From Streptomyces sp. NBC_01260 (lineage in GTDB: Bacteria; Actinomycetota; Actinomycetes; Streptomycetales; Streptomycetaceae), in the NCBI RefSeq assembly GCF_036226405.1, contig NZ_CP108464.1:6324001-6388000 (forward strand): a DNA stretch of 64,000 nt, given 5' to 3'. Shown here in pieces: positions 7,818 through 18,243 of this stretch. The stretch's first letter is position 1; every line of letters begins with the position of its first letter. The notes below the pieces were generated by a model, which was not told where the DNA came from, did not search any database, and was given only the letters and a program-made list of their open reading frames with translations. A program made the translations under genes and the position numbers.

Positions 7818-9080
7818 GTGACCACCCTCGGAACCGGCGTTCTGCGCGTCCGGCACTGGCTGCGCGACCATCCGCTCGCGCTGGACGGAGCGCTCGCCCT
7901 GGGCGTGCTCGTGTCCATGATCATCGGTTCGTTCGCCGATCCGAGCTCGCACAGCGGACCCACCTTCGGCACCCGCACGCCCGCCGCGAGCAGCGTGCTC
8001 CTGATGGTGCTGGGCGCCCTCGCCCTGGTGTGGCGGCGCCGCCACCCGATGGCGGTCCTGGTCGCCACCGGCGGGCTGACGGTCGTCGAGCTGGTGATGG
8101 TGGACCCGCCGGCCCCGGTGGTGATGAGCGTGGTCATCGCGCTGTACACCATCGCCGCCCGCACCGACCGGCCGACCACCTGGCGGGTCGGGCTGCTCAC
8201 GATGGCCGCGCTCACCGCCGCCGCGATGTTCTTCGGATCGGCGCCCTGGTACAGCCAGGAGAACTTCGGTGTCTTCGCCTGGACCGGCATGGCGAGCGCC
8301 GCGGGGGACGCGGTGCGTTCCCGGCGCGCGTTCGTCGACGCGATCCGGGAGCGCGCCGAACGGGCCGAGCGGACGCGTGAGGAGGAGGCCAGGCGAAGGG
8401 TGGCCGAGGAACGGCTGCGGATCGCCCGCGATCTGCACGACGTCGTCGCCCACCACATCGCCCTGGTCAACGTGCAGGCCGGGGTCGCGGCCCACGTCAT
8501 GGACAAGCGCCCCGACCAGGCCAAGCAGGCGCTCGCCCACGTCCGCGAGGCGAGCCGCTCCGCGCTCAACGAACTGCGGGCCACCGTCGGGCTGCTGCGC
8601 CAGTCCGGCGACTCCGAGGCACCGACCGAACCCGCCCCCGGCCTCGCCGTCCTCGACGCGCTCGTGGAGACCGTGCGCCGGGCGGGGCTGCCCGTCGAGG
8701 TGGCCTGCGCGACCGGGGACGGCCCGCCGCTGCCCGCCGCCGTGGACCTGGCCGCGTACCGGGTGATCCAGGAGGCGCTGACCAATGTGCGCAAGCACGC
8801 GGGTCCCGGAGCGAAGGCCGAGGTGAGTGTCGTACGGGTCGGGGCCACGGCCGAGGTCATGGTGCTCGACAACGGCCGCGGAAACCCGGACGGCGGGGGC
8901 GAAGGCGGCGGCCATGGGCTGCTCGGTATGCGGGAACGGGTCACGGCTCTGGGCGGCACCCTCGCCGCCGGACCCCGTTACGGCGGCGGTTTCCGCGTCC
9001 ATGCGATCCTGCCCGTCAAGGCCCTCCCGCAGCAGTCGGAGCAACCGGACGTGGTGGGCCGGACGGGGGAGAACGCATGA
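7818..9080 (+). CDS. NarL-type sensor histidine kinase (HisKA_3)
   Basis: Membrane sensor kinase of 420 residues. The N-terminal about 165 residues carry four to five hydrophobic helices (e.g. ALDGALALGVLVSMIIG, SSVLLMVLGALALVW) with short loops, so sensing is probably within the membrane. A linker coiled coil leads to the H-box RDLHDVVAHHIALVNVQAG, with the phospho-accepting His, and an ATPase domain with EALTNVRKHA (N box), VLDNGRG and GHGLLGMRERV. The GTG at 7818 has no strong ribosome-binding site. The stop overlaps the response regulator start by 4 bp (ATGA). Its stimulus is unknown; the RND exporter gene downstream is a plausible target. Confidence 0.88.
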   Translation: MTTLGTGVLRVRHWLRDHPLALDGALALGVLVSMIIGSFADPSSHSGPTFGTRTPAASSVLLMVLGALALVWRRRHPMAVLVATGGLTVVELVMVDPPAPVVMSVVIALYTIAARTDRPTTWRVGLLTMAALTAAAMFFGSAPWYSQENFGVFAWTGMASAAGDAVRSRRAFVDAIRERAERAERTREEEARRRVAEERLRIARDLHDVVAHHIALVNVQAGVAAHVMDKRPDQAKQALAHVREASRSALNELRATVGLLRQSGDSEAPTEPAPGLAVLDALVETVRRAGLPVEVACATGDGPPLPAAVDLAAYRVIQEALTNVRKHAGPGAKAEVSVVRVGATAEVMVLDNGRGNPDGGGEGGGHGLLGMRERVTALGGTLAAGPRYGGGFRVHAILPVKALPQQSEQPDVVGRTGENA

Positions 9081-9772
9081 CACCGGCCATCAGGGTCCTG
9101 CTCGTCGACGACCAGGCGCTGCTGCGCAGCGCGTTCCGGGTGCTGGTCGACTCGGAGCCCGACATGCAGGTGGTCGGCGAGGCGGCGGACGGCGCGCAAG
9201 CGGTGGAGCTGGCCCGGTCGACCTGCGCCGACGTGGTGCTGATGGACATCAGGATGCCCGGAACGGACGGGCTCACCGCGACCCGGATGATCAGTGCCGA
9301 CCCGGATCTCGCCGGAGTGCGCGTGGTCATGCTCACCACCTTCGAGGTGGACGAGTACGTGGTGCAGTCGCTGCGGGCCGGTGCCTCGGGCTTCCTGGGC
9401 AAGGGGGCGGAACCGGACGAACTCCTCAACGCCATCCGTGTCGCCGCGGCCGGCGAGGCGCTGCTCTCACCGGCCGCGACCAAGGGGCTGATCGCCACGT
9501 TCCTCGCACAGGGCGGCGGTTCGGACGGCGAGGGGCCGGACGCCGCGGAGTACTCCGAGCGCCTCGCGGCCCTCACCACACGGGAGCGGGAGGTGCTGGT
9601 CCTGGTCGCGGGCGGGCTCTCCAACGACGAGATCGCCGAGCGCCTGGTGGTCAGCCCGCTCACCGTCAAGACGCATGTGAACAGGGCGATGGCGAAGCTG
9701 GGCGCCCGCGACCGGGCCCAATTGGTGGTAACAGCCTACGAATCGGGCCTTGTCCGCCCCAGGGTGGAGTGA
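9077..9772 (+). CDS. NarL/FixJ family response regulator
   Basis: DNA-binding partner of the kinase encoded immediately upstream (ATGA overlap). The 231 residues have a receiver domain with the acidic pair in VLLVDDQALL, phospho-acceptor Asp in VVLMDIRMPG, Thr in VVMLTTFEVD, and a divergent last motif GFLGKGAEPDELL in which the conserved Lys is kept. The C-terminal LuxR-type HTH reads LTTREREVLVLVAGGLSNDEIAERL then SPLTVKTHVNRAM. It probably autoregulates and may control the RND gene 165 bp downstream; that link is inferred from position only. Confidence 0.9.
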   Translation: MTPAIRVLLVDDQALLRSAFRVLVDSEPDMQVVGEAADGAQAVELARSTCADVVLMDIRMPGTDGLTATRMISADPDLAGVRVVMLTTFEVDEYVVQSLRAGASGFLGKGAEPDELLNAIRVAAAGEALLSPAATKGLIATFLAQGGGSDGEGPDAAEYSERLAALTTREREVLVLVAGGLSNDEIAERLVVSPLTVKTHVNRAMAKLGARDRAQLVVTAYESGLVRPRVE

Positions 9773-9937
9773 GGGTGCAGCCGCGGCGTACTCCACCTGC
9801 GGTATGCGCGGCATAAGAAAGCGACCTGGGACCGACGCTTTCGGTCCGTCGGACAAGCGATCGTATAGATGGGCCGGGTCTGTCCCCGTGTTACCCCGCC
9901 CACCTGCCGCGTAAGCCACAGAAGAGAGACCTCACCC

Positions 9938-12900
9938 ATGTCCTGGCTGTCCAGATTCAGCCTCGCGCAAAGGGCCCTGATCGGGCTGATCTCGATCGTC
10001 GCGCTCGTATTCGGAGCGATTGCGATCCCGCAGCTCAAGCAGCAACTGCTGCCCACCATCGAACTTCCGATGGTGTCGGTGCTCGCCCCCTATCAGGGCG
10101 CGTCCCCCGATGTGGTCGAGAAGCAGGTCGTCGAACCGCTCGAGAACTCGATCAAGTCCGTCGACGGTGTCACCGGAATCACCTCGACCGCCAGCGAGGG
10201 CAACGCCGTCATCATGGCGTCCTTCGACTTCGGCGACGAGGGCACCAAGCAGCTCGTCGCGGACATCCAGCAGGCGGTGAACCGCGCCCGCGTCCAGCTG
10301 CCCGACGGTGTGGACCCGCAGGTCATCGCCGGTTCGACGGATGACATCCCGACCGTCGTCCTCGCAGTCACCTCCGGCAAGGACCAGCAGGCGCTCGCCG
10401 ACCAGCTGGACCGTACCGTGGTCCCCGCACTGGAGGCCATCGACGGTGTCGGTCAGGTGTCCGTCGACGGTGTGCAGGACCTCCAGATCTCCATCACCCC
10501 CGACGACAAGAAGCTCAGCTCCGCCGGCCTGAACGCGACCTCGCTCTCCCAGGCACTCCAGGCGGGCGGCGCGACCGTCCCGGCGGGTTCCTTCTCCGAG
10601 TCGGGCAAGAGCCGCACCGTCCAGGTCGGTGGCGCCTTCACCTCCCTGAAGCAGATCGAGGACCTGCGGGTCACCGGCCAGGACCCGACGACGGGCAAGC
10701 CCGGCGAGCCGGTCCGCATCGGTGACATCGCGACGGTGAAGCAGGAGCCGTCCACCGCGGTCTCCATCACCCGTACGAACGGCAAGCCGAGCCTCGCCGT
10801 CATGGCCACGATGGACAAGGACGGCAGCGCCGTCGCCATCTCGGACGCGGTCAAGGACAAGCTCCCGGACCTGCGCAAGGACCTCGGCGCCGGCGCCGAG
10901 CTGACCGTCGTCACCGACCAGGGCCCGCCCGTCTCCAAGGCCATCTCGGGTCTGACCACCGAGGGCGCGCTCGGCCTGCTCTTCGCGGTCATCGTGATCC
11001 TGGTCTTCCTGGCCTCGCTCCGCTCGACCCTGGTCACCGCGGTCTCCATCCCGCTCTCCGTGGTCCTCGCACTGATCGTGCTCTGGACCCGCGACCTCTC
11101 GCTCAACATGCTCACCCTGGGCGCGCTGACCATCGCGATCGGCCGGGTCGTCGACGACTCGATCGTCGTCCTGGAGAACATCAAGCGCCACCTCAGCTAC
11201 GGGGAGGAGCGCCAGTCCGCGATCCTCGCCGCGGTGAAGGAAGTGGCCGGCGCGGTCACCGCCTCGACCCTCACCACGGTCGCCGTATTCCTGCCGATCG
11301 GTCTGGTCGGCGGCATGGTCGGCGAGCTCTTCGGCTCGTTCTCGCTGACGATCACCGCGGCGCTGCTGGCCTCCCTGCTGGTCTCGCTGACCGTCGTCCC
11401 TGTCCTGTCCTACTGGTTCCTGCGCGCCCCCAAGGGCAGCGCCGAGAACCCGGACGAGGCCCGGCGCAAGGCCGAGGAGAAGGAAGCCCGCAGCAAGCTC
11501 CAGCAGATGTACGTCCAGGTGCTGGGCTTCGCCACCCGGCGCCGCGTCGTCAGTGTGGTCATCGCCGTCGTCGTGCTGATCGGCACCTTCGGCATGGCTC
11601 CGCTGCTGAAGACCACCCTCTTCGACCAGGGCGAGCAGGAAGTCCTTTCCATCAAGCAGGAGTTGACCCCGGGCACCAGCCTGGCGGCCGCCGACGAGGC
11701 GGCCAGGAAGGTCGAGAAGCTCCTCGCCGACGACAAGGCCGTCAAGGAGTACCAGGTCACCGTCGGCTCGTCCGGCTTCATGGCGGCCTTCGGCGGCGGC
11801 ACGGGGGCCAACCAGGCCTCCTACCAGGTCACGCTGAAGGACCCGGCCGAATACGACGCCACCGAGAAGCGCCTCGGCGAGGCGCTCGGCAAGCTCGACG
11901 GCATCGGTGACACGACCTTCGGCGAGGCCGGCGGTTTCGGCAGCCAGGACCTGAGCGTCGTGGTCAAGGCCGCCGACGCGGACGTCCTGACGAAGTCCTC
12001 CGAAATGGTGCGCAAGGCGGTGGCCGGCCTCAAGGACGTCAGCGACGTCCAGAGCGACCTGTCGCAGAGCATCCCCCGGATCTCGGTCAAGGCCAACGCC
12101 AAGGCCGCCGACGCCGGTTTCACCCAGGCAGCCCTGGGAGCGGCCGTCGCCGGTGCGGTGAAGGGCACCCCCTCAGGCAAGGCGATCATGGACGACACCG
12201 AGCGTGATGTCGTCATCAGGTCCGCCCACCCGGCCGCCACGATGGCCGAGCTGAAGAACCTCCCGCTCGGCCCGGTCAAGCTCGGCAGCATCGCCGACGT
12301 GAAGCTGGTCCCCGGACCGGTCTCCATGACACGGATCGACGGCCAGCGCGCCGCGACGATCACCGCCAAGCCCGTCGGTGACGACACAGGCGACGTCAGC
12401 AAGGCGCTCCAGAAGGAGATCGACTCCCTGGACCTCCCGGACGGTGCCACCGCCACCATCGGCGGCGTCTCCGAGGACCAGAAGGACGCCTTCGTCAAGC
12501 TGGCCCTGGCCATGCTGGCGGCCGTCGCGATCGTCTTCATGCTGCTGGTCGCCACCTTCCGGTCGCTCATCCAGCCGCTGATCCTGCTGGTCTCCATCCC
12601 GTTCGCCGCCACCGGCGCGATCGGCCTGCTCCTCATCACCGGGACCCCGATGGGCGTCGCGGCGATGATCGGCATGCTGATGCTGATCGGCATCGTGGTG
12701 ACCAACGCGATCGTGCTGATCGACCTGATCAACCAGTACCGGGCGCAGGGCATGGGCGTCGTCGAGGCGGTCGTCGAGGGTGGACGCCACCGGCTGCGCC
12801 CGATCCTGATGACGGCCCTGGCGACCATCTTCGCCCTCCTCCCGATGGCGCTCGGCGTCACCGGCGAGGGCGGCTTCATCTCGCAGCCGCTGGCCGTCGT

Positions 12901-13093
12901 GGTCATCGGCGGTCTGGTCACCTCGACGCTGCTGACGCTGCTCCTGGTGCCGACGCTGTACGCCATGGTGGAGCTCCGCAAGGAGCGCCGCGCGAAGAAG
13001 AAGGCCGCGAAGCGCGCCGCCAAGGCGGGCGGGCCGGCCCCGGCCGAGTCGGAGGAGGCCTCCTCCGAGGAGCCGGAGCCCGCGAAGGCCTGA
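9938..13093 (+). CDS. RND family efflux permease (AcrB/HAE1-like)
   Basis: Large proton-driven exporter of 1051 residues in the cytoplasmic membrane. It shows the RND pattern of one N-terminal helix (MSWLSRFSLAQRALIGLISI), a porter-like extracytoplasmic domain of about 300 residues, helices 2-6, a second porter domain and helices 8-12. Helix 4 holds the paired aspartates of the proton relay in GRVVDDSIVVLENIKRH. The C-terminus is basic, then acidic. I chose the ATG at 9938, preceded by GAAGAGAGAC, over an upstream GTG at 9869. No adaptor or outer-membrane factor gene is nearby, as expected in an actinobacterium. The gene follows a NarL-type two-component system and ends at a strong terminator. 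The substrate is unknown. Confidence 0.9.
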   Translation: MSWLSRFSLAQRALIGLISIVALVFGAIAIPQLKQQLLPTIELPMVSVLAPYQGASPDVVEKQVVEPLENSIKSVDGVTGITSTASEGNAVIMASFDFGDEGTKQLVADIQQAVNRARVQLPDGVDPQVIAGSTDDIPTVVLAVTSGKDQQALADQLDRTVVPALEAIDGVGQVSVDGVQDLQISITPDDKKLSSAGLNATSLSQALQAGGATVPAGSFSESGKSRTVQVGGAFTSLKQIEDLRVTGQDPTTGKPGEPVRIGDIATVKQEPSTAVSITRTNGKPSLAVMATMDKDGSAVAISDAVKDKLPDLRKDLGAGAELTVVTDQGPPVSKAISGLTTEGALGLLFAVIVILVFLASLRSTLVTAVSIPLSVVLALIVLWTRDLSLNMLTLGALTIAIGRVVDDSIVVLENIKRHLSYGEERQSAILAAVKEVAGAVTASTLTTVAVFLPIGLVGGMVGELFGSFSLTITAALLASLLVSLTVVPVLSYWFLRAPKGSAENPDEARRKAEEKEARSKLQQMYVQVLGFATRRRVVSVVIAVVVLIGTFGMAPLLKTTLFDQGEQEVLSIKQELTPGTSLAAADEAARKVEKLLADDKAVKEYQVTVGSSGFMAAFGGGTGANQASYQVTLKDPAEYDATEKRLGEALGKLDGIGDTTFGEAGGFGSQDLSVVVKAADADVLTKSSEMVRKAVAGLKDVSDVQSDLSQSIPRISVKANAKAADAGFTQAALGAAVAGAVKGTPSGKAIMDDTERDVVIRSAHPAATMAELKNLPLGPVKLGSIADVKLVPGPVSMTRIDGQRAATITAKPVGDDTGDVSKALQKEIDSLDLPDGATATIGGVSEDQKDAFVKLALAMLAAVAIVFMLLVATFRSLIQPLILLVSIPFAATGAIGLLLITGTPMGVAAMIGMLMLIGIVVTNAIVLIDLINQYRAQGMGVVEAVVEGGRHRLRPILMTALATIFALLPMALGVTGEGGFISQPLAVVVIGGLVTSTLLTLLLVPTLYAMVELRKERRAKKKAAKRAAKAGGPAPAESEEASSEEPEPAKA

Positions 13094-13111
13094 TCCGCGT
13101 TGCCCGACGAG

Positions 13112-13149
13112 AGGGCCCTGTCCCACGCACCCGCGTGGGACAGGGCCCT
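13112..13149. terminator. bidirectional terminator, 17-bp perfect stem
   Basis: Arms 13112-13128 and 13133-13149 are perfectly complementary with an ACCC loop, followed by a short T-run at 13156-13160. It separates the RND gene from the convergent caspase-STAND gene. Confidence 0.88.
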
Positions 13150-13188
13150 TCCCGGTTTTTCCGGCGGTTCTCCGGCGGGCGGTGAGCG

Positions 13189-16100
13189 TCAGGCGGCCCC
13201 GCTTCCGCTGAGCGCCTGGACGATACGGAGCCACGTCGCACCGTGCGGGTGGGCGTGCTGGACGCTGAGGGCGCAGATCTCCCTCAGCAGCCGGACCCGG
13301 ATCTCCTCGCGCGCCCGGGGCAGGAGCGTGGCCAGATCGTTCGGTTCGACGCCCTCGACCGCCCCGGAGAGCACCATGCCCGCCTGGGCGTGGGTGAGGG
13401 AGGACAGCTTGTCGTCGAAGACCTGCCCCTCCACGGCGGCCGCGTGCATCAGCGCGTTGCCGTCCCCGGCCGCCAACGCCCTTTCCACGTACGCCTGGAG
13501 GGCGTCGCGGTCCTCAACGAGGCGGTACGCGGCGTCCAGTCCTTCGGTGCGGGCGACATCGAGGACGGCGACGTGCGCGAGCGGAGTGGCCCCGGACGGC
13601 TGGACCTGGAGGATGCGGGGGTGGTCCTGGAGGAAGACCCGTGACTCCGCCCAGGTGTCGCACTCCACCCACTCCGCCAACTGCTCCCTGAGGATCAGCG
13701 GATCGTAGGCGGCGGTCACGCCGTGGAGGAGGACGGCCTCGCGGAGCGCGGCGTGCTGCAGCGCGGTGCGGGGGTCCAGGAGGGCCGCTTCTTCGAGGGC
13801 GGTAGCTGTCTCCCGGCTGCTGAGGGCCTCGGCGTTCCGGGACCAGAAGTCGCGTGACTGGGGCCAGTTGGGCGCGAACATCCAGGAACTGACGAGGTTC
13901 AGAGTCTCCGGCAACAGGGTGAGCCAGGCCGGTGCGGGGGCAAGGATTTCCGTCTCCCACGCCATGCGGACCGCGTCGGGATCGCCGTACGCGCGCAGCG
14001 CCCGCCGGGCCCGTACGGTCGCGGTGTCCGCCGTACCCGGCCCTCCGGAATCCTTGTCGAGGAACACCAGCAGTTCACGTAGGCCGGCCTCGGCCCAGGG
14101 GGCGGGGCAGGACAGCAGGAAGACGGCACGCTCCACGCCGAGGCGGCGAGCGGTCGCGGGGTGGGCTGCCGCGAAGTCCTCCACGGCCGCGTCGAAAGCG
14201 CGGATCGCCGATGCGTGGTCGTCCGTGCGGGTGAGACCCTCGGCCAGGTTGTTGAGAGCGGAGGTGAACACCGTCTCGAAGGCGCCGGGGTCCGCCATGG
14301 CCAGGCTCCGCCGGATGGCGACCGCTTCCCGCGCCGCAGTCACCGCCCTGCCGTAGTCGCGGTTCTGCCCCAGGTACACGCCGATGTTGTTGAGGGCGGT
14401 GGCGAGATCGGGAAGGAAGGCATCGGCCTGGTCGGCGACGAGCTCACGCCAGAGCCGTACGGATTCATGGGCCGATGACAGCGCTTCTTGCGGACTCCCC
14501 GTCGCGGCGAGGCTCTCCGAGAGCGGGGTGAGCGCTCCTGCGAGGCCGTGGCGGAAGGAGACCGGGTCCTGTGCGATGAGTTCGCGGTGGATGGCGACGG
14601 ACTCCTCGGCCGCCCGCAGTGCGGCGGCCGGGTCCCTGGCGTCGTTGAGGTGGTTGGCCAGGTTGCCGAGCGTGTCGGCAAGGTCCACGCGGAAGACGGC
14701 AGGCTGCCGCGCGACGAGTTCACGCTGGATGGCGAGCGCTTCCCGGGTCGATTCGAGCGCGCCTGACACGTCGCCGACGACAGCGCGATTGCTGCCCAGG
14801 TGGCAGAGCGTGATGGCGAGCTTGGGAGAGAAGGCGTTCGGGTCCCGTGAGACGAGGCGCCGAGTGACGCTGACCGCTTCCTCGGCCGGGGTCAGAGCCG
14901 CTGAGGCTTCCCCGGCGGAGACGAGCGCACGTGCGAGGTTGTGGAGGAAGTCGGCGAGCACCGGAAGGTGTGCGGCCGGATGTTCCGCGACCAGTTCACG
15001 TTGGACGCGTACGGCCTCTCGCACCAATGCCACAGCGGTCTCCCGGTCTGCGGCCGTTGTCGTCGAGGCCAGGGTGTTCAGGGACATGGCGAGTCCCGCG
15101 CGGAACGCACCAGGGTGTTCTGCGGCGAGCCCGGCGTACAGACGTGCCGCCTCCCGCGCCGGGGCACGCGCCGCCTCGCGCTCCCCGGTGGCGGAGATGC
15201 GCTGCGACAGAACATGGAGAGCGTTGGCCAGACCCGGCAGGAAAGCGGCCGGATGGCGCGGACCGAGGTCCCGGTAGAGGCGTACCGCCTCCCGCGCGAC
15301 CGCGAGGGCCCCCTCGCGGTCCCCGGCACTGGCGCGGTGCTTGGACAAGTCGCTCAGGGAACCGGCCAACAGGGGCAGATCGGCACAGTGGCGTTCGGCC
15401 TTGGTCCGCCGGATGCGGACGGCCTCCTCCGCATGTGACAGCGCGTCCGCACGAGCGCCGGTTTCGCTGAGGTGGTCTGCCAGATTGGCGAGGGCGGAGG
15501 CGAGCTCGCCCAGAAACGCGTCCGGGTGACGTGTGGCGAGCTCGCGGTAGATGCCGACCGCTTCCTCCGTGTGCGGGAGCGCCGCCCGGTGGTGTCCGCC
15601 GGCCCCCAGATGGGCCGCGAGGTTGGCGAGTGCGGCGGCGAGACCAGGACGGAAGGCCGATGAGCTCCGCGTGGTGAGTTCACGGTAGATGCGCACGGCT
15701 TCCCGCGCCGGATCGAGGGCGCCCTCGTGGTCGCCGACGCCCGCGAGGCGGTTGCCGAGGGTGCTGAGGGAAGCCGCCAGAGCCGGGAGCACGTCGGCGG
15801 CCCCGGAATGGGCCAGTGCCCGCTGGATGAGGACCGCCTCCCGCGCGGGTGCCAGAGCCCCCGCTCGATCGCCGGTGGCGGCGCAACGGGCGGCCACACC
15901 GGTCAGAGCACGGGCCACCGCGGCCCGGTGGCTTCCCGGAGACTCTCGTTCCAGTTCCTCCCACAGGGACAGTGCCTTCCGCGCGGCGGACAGCGCTCCC
16001 TCCAGTTCTCCCGCCGCGTCCAGCAACTGCGAGAGGACGTGGAGCGCTTCGGCCAGATACGGTGCCGCGCCCACCCCGCCCCGCTCCACCAGCCCCCGCA

Positions 16101-18243
16101 GCATCCCGATCCCCGGTGCGCCCTCCCGCGCCGCGTGCCGCGCCAGTGCCCGCACCACGTACGGATCGACCGCCCCCCAGTCGCCGCCCACCGCCCGCCG
16201 CTCGACGTGCGCGATGAGCGCGGCCAGTGCCACCTCGCCGGCCTCGGCACGCCCCGGTCCCTCCCGGTCCGCGAGGTATGACACGAACTCGCGGTGGTAC
16301 AGGCGGTACACCGCCTGCCCGTCCTCGGAGTCCTCGACGACGTAGCGGCCGTATGCGGACAGCACCCAGTCCACGTCGTCCTCGCCGTACGACACGTCAC
16401 CGCCGCTCAGTGCCCCGGCGACCTCCTCCCACACGCCTCCGGCCGGCATACCGCGCCCGACGGTCCACGCGAGGGCCGTCAGCAGGTCCCTGGCGGCGGA
16501 CGGCAGTTCGGTGCCGTCCGCCAGGACCCGTACCGGCCCCGCCCGCAGGTCCTCCTCGAACGCGGCCTCGATGGAGTCCGGCAGACCGGCCGGCCACTGA
16601 GCCCCGCCGGTGACACGACCCCCCGCCAGCAGCGAGCCCGCCACCAGCCGCGCGAACAGGAACCCGCCGTCCACCGCCGTCGCACGGGCCGCGACCGCGT
16701 CGCCCGCCTCCCGCGCCCGGCCCTCCGGGACACCGGCGGCCGTGCACCGGCGGAACACGTACTCACTGATGTCCGCCCGGGTGTGCGGCTCCCGCTCCAG
16801 GTCCGCGGTGGTGACACCCGCACCGATCAGCCGGGCCAGAGCGTCCGGCAGGGTCTCGTTCCCCTCCCCGTCCTCCGCGATACGGCTGCGGAACGCGCGG
16901 TCGCGGGAGCCCAGCAGGACCGGGCTCGTCCGGCTGAGCGGGAAGACCAGCTCCTCGATCATGGTGCGGAGGTGTTCGGCCGGTACTTCGTCCAGGCCGT
17001 CCAGCACCAGCACCGGCTGCGGGGACAACGCGCGGAGCTCTCCCCGCAAGTCGTCCGCGTTGCGCGGTTCCGGCAGTCCGAGTTGCCGGGCCAGCTCCGA
17101 GGCCGCCTGGAGAGGGCTCAGGCCTCGCAGATGCACGGAGGCGAGGGAGCGGCCGGGGCGCAGGCCCGGGTCCGGGTCGTCCTCGCGCAGGCCCCCGTGC
17201 GCCTCGGTCTCCCTCCGCTGCACGGGATCGGTGAGCGTCGCGATCCGGCCCAGCACGGCCGACTTGCCGCAGCCCGCCGGGCCGGTCACCAGGAAGAGCC
17301 CGGCAGCGTCCGCCTCCAGCCATGCGGCGATCCGGCCCAGCACCTCCTTCCGGCCCGTGAAGAACCAGCCCTCCTCACGGTGCCCGACCCCGCGCGCCGC
17401 GAGCACCAGGTGCTCCACCAGCCGGGCAGGGGTCCCGGGCACATGGCGCGGGTTGGGAAAGACCGGGCGCCCGGTGCCGAGGGTGGCGGGCACCGGTGTC
17501 TGGCCCTCGCCGCGCCACCGCTCACCCAGCGCCGCCAGCAGGTCCGGGCCGCTGACCAGCTCGTTGTGGGCGCTCCAGGCCGAGCGGTACTCGGTGGTGG
17601 CGGGGCCGGACCTCAGGACCCGCGCCAACGCGGTGAGCAGCGGGCCACTGCCCTCCGACGTCTCGTCGCGCCGGCAGCTCGCCATGATCCCGAACCACTT
17701 GGCCTGGCCGGGCGGCGTGGAGGTGGCCGCCCAGCGCCGCAGGGTCTTCTCCAGGCCCCGGCCCACCGCGTCCCCCGCGTAGCAGGTGTCGATGATCACC
17801 AGGATCTGGTCGGCGCCCGACGCCACCGCGTCGTTGACCAGCGTCTCGGCCGGGACGCCCCGTCTGAGAGCACGTGCGTCGCGCGTCACCTGATCGGCGT
17901 CGAGCTCCAGGTCGCAGAGCGCGAGGCGCAGTTCGTCGTCGATCAGCACGCCGTGCCCCGACCAGACGATGATCGCGGGCCTCGCCTCCCCCGTCTCCCG
18001 CCAGCCCTCGCTCCAGGCCGTGAGGGACTCGTCGAAGGCCGCCCGGGACGGGTTCCCGCCGCCCACCACATGTGCGGCGATCCCCAGACCCTCCAGCAGT
18101 GCGGCGACCTCCTCCATCTGGGCCACCGCCCCGGTCAGCCGGGGAAAGCTCCGCCTGTCGGCGTACTCCTCGCACACCACGCACAGCGCCGTCCCCACCG
18201 GCTCGTTCCCACCGTCGCCCGCCACGCCCGGCTCACGCACCAT
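13189..18243 (-). CDS. caspase-like protease / STAND NTPase / TPR-repeat protein (1684 aa)
   Basis: A multidomain protein with the layout of NTP-dependent conflict and abortive-infection proteins. Residues 1-245 form a peptidase C14 (caspase/metacaspase-like) domain with the His in [10 protein letters not shown] (His97) and Cys in [11 protein letters not shown] (Cys154). Residues 290-660 form a STAND/NACHT-like NTPase: [11 protein letters not shown], Walker A GPAGCGKS (321-328), Walker [11 protein letters not shown] (411-420), an arginine-containing [12 protein letters not shown], and the late [14 protein letters not shown]. About 14 TPR-like repeats of roughly 46 residues fill 729-1373, consensus L..AL.NLA..L...GD...AL..AREAV.IYREL. 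The last about 310 residues have no motif I recognise. The ATG at 18243 overlaps the upstream lipase gene by 11 bp. I infer that the repeats sense, the NTPase switches, and the protease acts. Confidence 0.9.
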   Translation of the reverse strand: MVREPGVAGDGGNEPVGTALCVVCEEYADRRSFPRLTGAVAQMEEVAALLEGLGIAAHVVGGGNPSRAAFDESLTAWSEGWRETGEARPAIIVWSGHGVLIDDELRLALCDLELDADQVTRDARALRRGVPAETLVNDAVASGADQILVIIDTCYAGDAVGRGLEKTLRRWAATSTPPGQAKWFGIMASCRRDETSEGSGPLLTALARVLRSGPATTEYRSAWSAHNELVSGPDLLAALGERWRGEGQTPVPATLGTGRPVFPNPRHVPGTPARLVEHLVLAARGVGHREEGWFFTGRKEVLGRIAAWLEADAAGLFLVTGPAGCGKSAVLGRIATLTDPVQRRETEAHGGLREDDPDPGLRPGRSLASVHLRGLSPLQAASELARQLGLPEPRNADDLRGELRALSPQPVLVLDGLDEVPAEHLRTMIEELVFPLSRTSPVLLGSRDRAFRSRIAEDGEGNETLPDALARLIGAGVTTADLEREPHTRADISEYVFRRCTAAGVPEGRAREAGDAVAARATAVDGGFLFARLVAGSLLAGGRVTGGAQWPAGLPDSIEAAFEEDLRAGPVRVLADGTELPSAARDLLTALAWTVGRGMPAGGVWEEVAGALSGGDVSYGEDDVDWVLSAYGRYVVEDSEDGQAVYRLYHREFVSYLADREGPGRAEAGEVALAALIAHVERRAVGGDWGAVDPYVVRALARHAAREGAPGIGMLRGLVERGGVGAAPYLAEALHVLSQLLDAAGELEGALSAARKALSLWEELERESPGSHRAAVARALTGVAARCAATGDRAGALAPAREAVLIQRALAHSGAADVLPALAASLSTLGNRLAGVGDHEGALDPAREAVRIYRELTTRSSSAFRPGLAAALANLAAHLGAGGHHRAALPHTEEAVGIYRELATRHPDAFLGELASALANLADHLSETGARADALSHAEEAVRIRRTKAERHCADLPLLAGSLSDLSKHRASAGDREGALAVAREAVRLYRDLGPRHPAAFLPGLANALHVLSQRISATGEREAARAPAREAARLYAGLAAEHPGAFRAGLAMSLNTLASTTTAADRETAVALVREAVRVQRELVAEHPAAHLPVLADFLHNLARALVSAGEASAALTPAEEAVSVTRRLVSRDPNAFSPKLAITLCHLGSNRAVVGDVSGALESTREALAIQRELVARQPAVFRVDLADTLGNLANHLNDARDPAAALRAAEESVAIHRELIAQDPVSFRHGLAGALTPLSESLAATGSPQEALSSAHESVRLWRELVADQADAFLPDLATALNNIGVYLGQNRDYGRAVTAAREAVAIRRSLAMADPGAFETVFTSALNNLAEGLTRTDDHASAIRAFDAAVEDFAAAHPATARRLGVERAVFLLSCPAPWAEAGLRELLVFLDKDSGGPGTADTATVRARRALRAYGDPDAVRMAWETEILAPAPAWLTLLPETLNLVSSWMFAPNWPQSRDFWSRNAEALSSRETATALEEAALLDPRTALQHAALREAVLLHGVTAAYDPLILREQLAEWVECDTWAESRVFLQDHPRILQVQPSGATPLAHVAVLDVARTEGLDAAYRLVEDRDALQAYVERALAAGDGNALMHAAAVEGQVFDDKLSSLTHAQAGMVLSGAVEGVEPNDLATLLPRAREEIRVRLLREICALSVQHAHPHGATWLRIVQALSGSGAA

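Noticed and set aside
6254..8959. Long reverse-strand open frame over pspA and the sensor kinase
   Set aside because: Low-complexity translation opposite well-supported genes.
9869..9937. Longer start for the RND gene
   Set aside because: Residues before 9938 do not fit the family N-terminus, and the ribosome-binding site lies before 9938.
9932..11191. Reverse-strand open frame inside the RND gene
   Set aside because: Asp/Gly/Arg-rich shadow of a clearly coding forward strand.
14105..16065. Regular periodic pattern, considered as a CRISPR or DNA tandem repeat
   Set aside because: The period is about 138 bp and follows protein repeats; DNA units are diverged and have no spacers.
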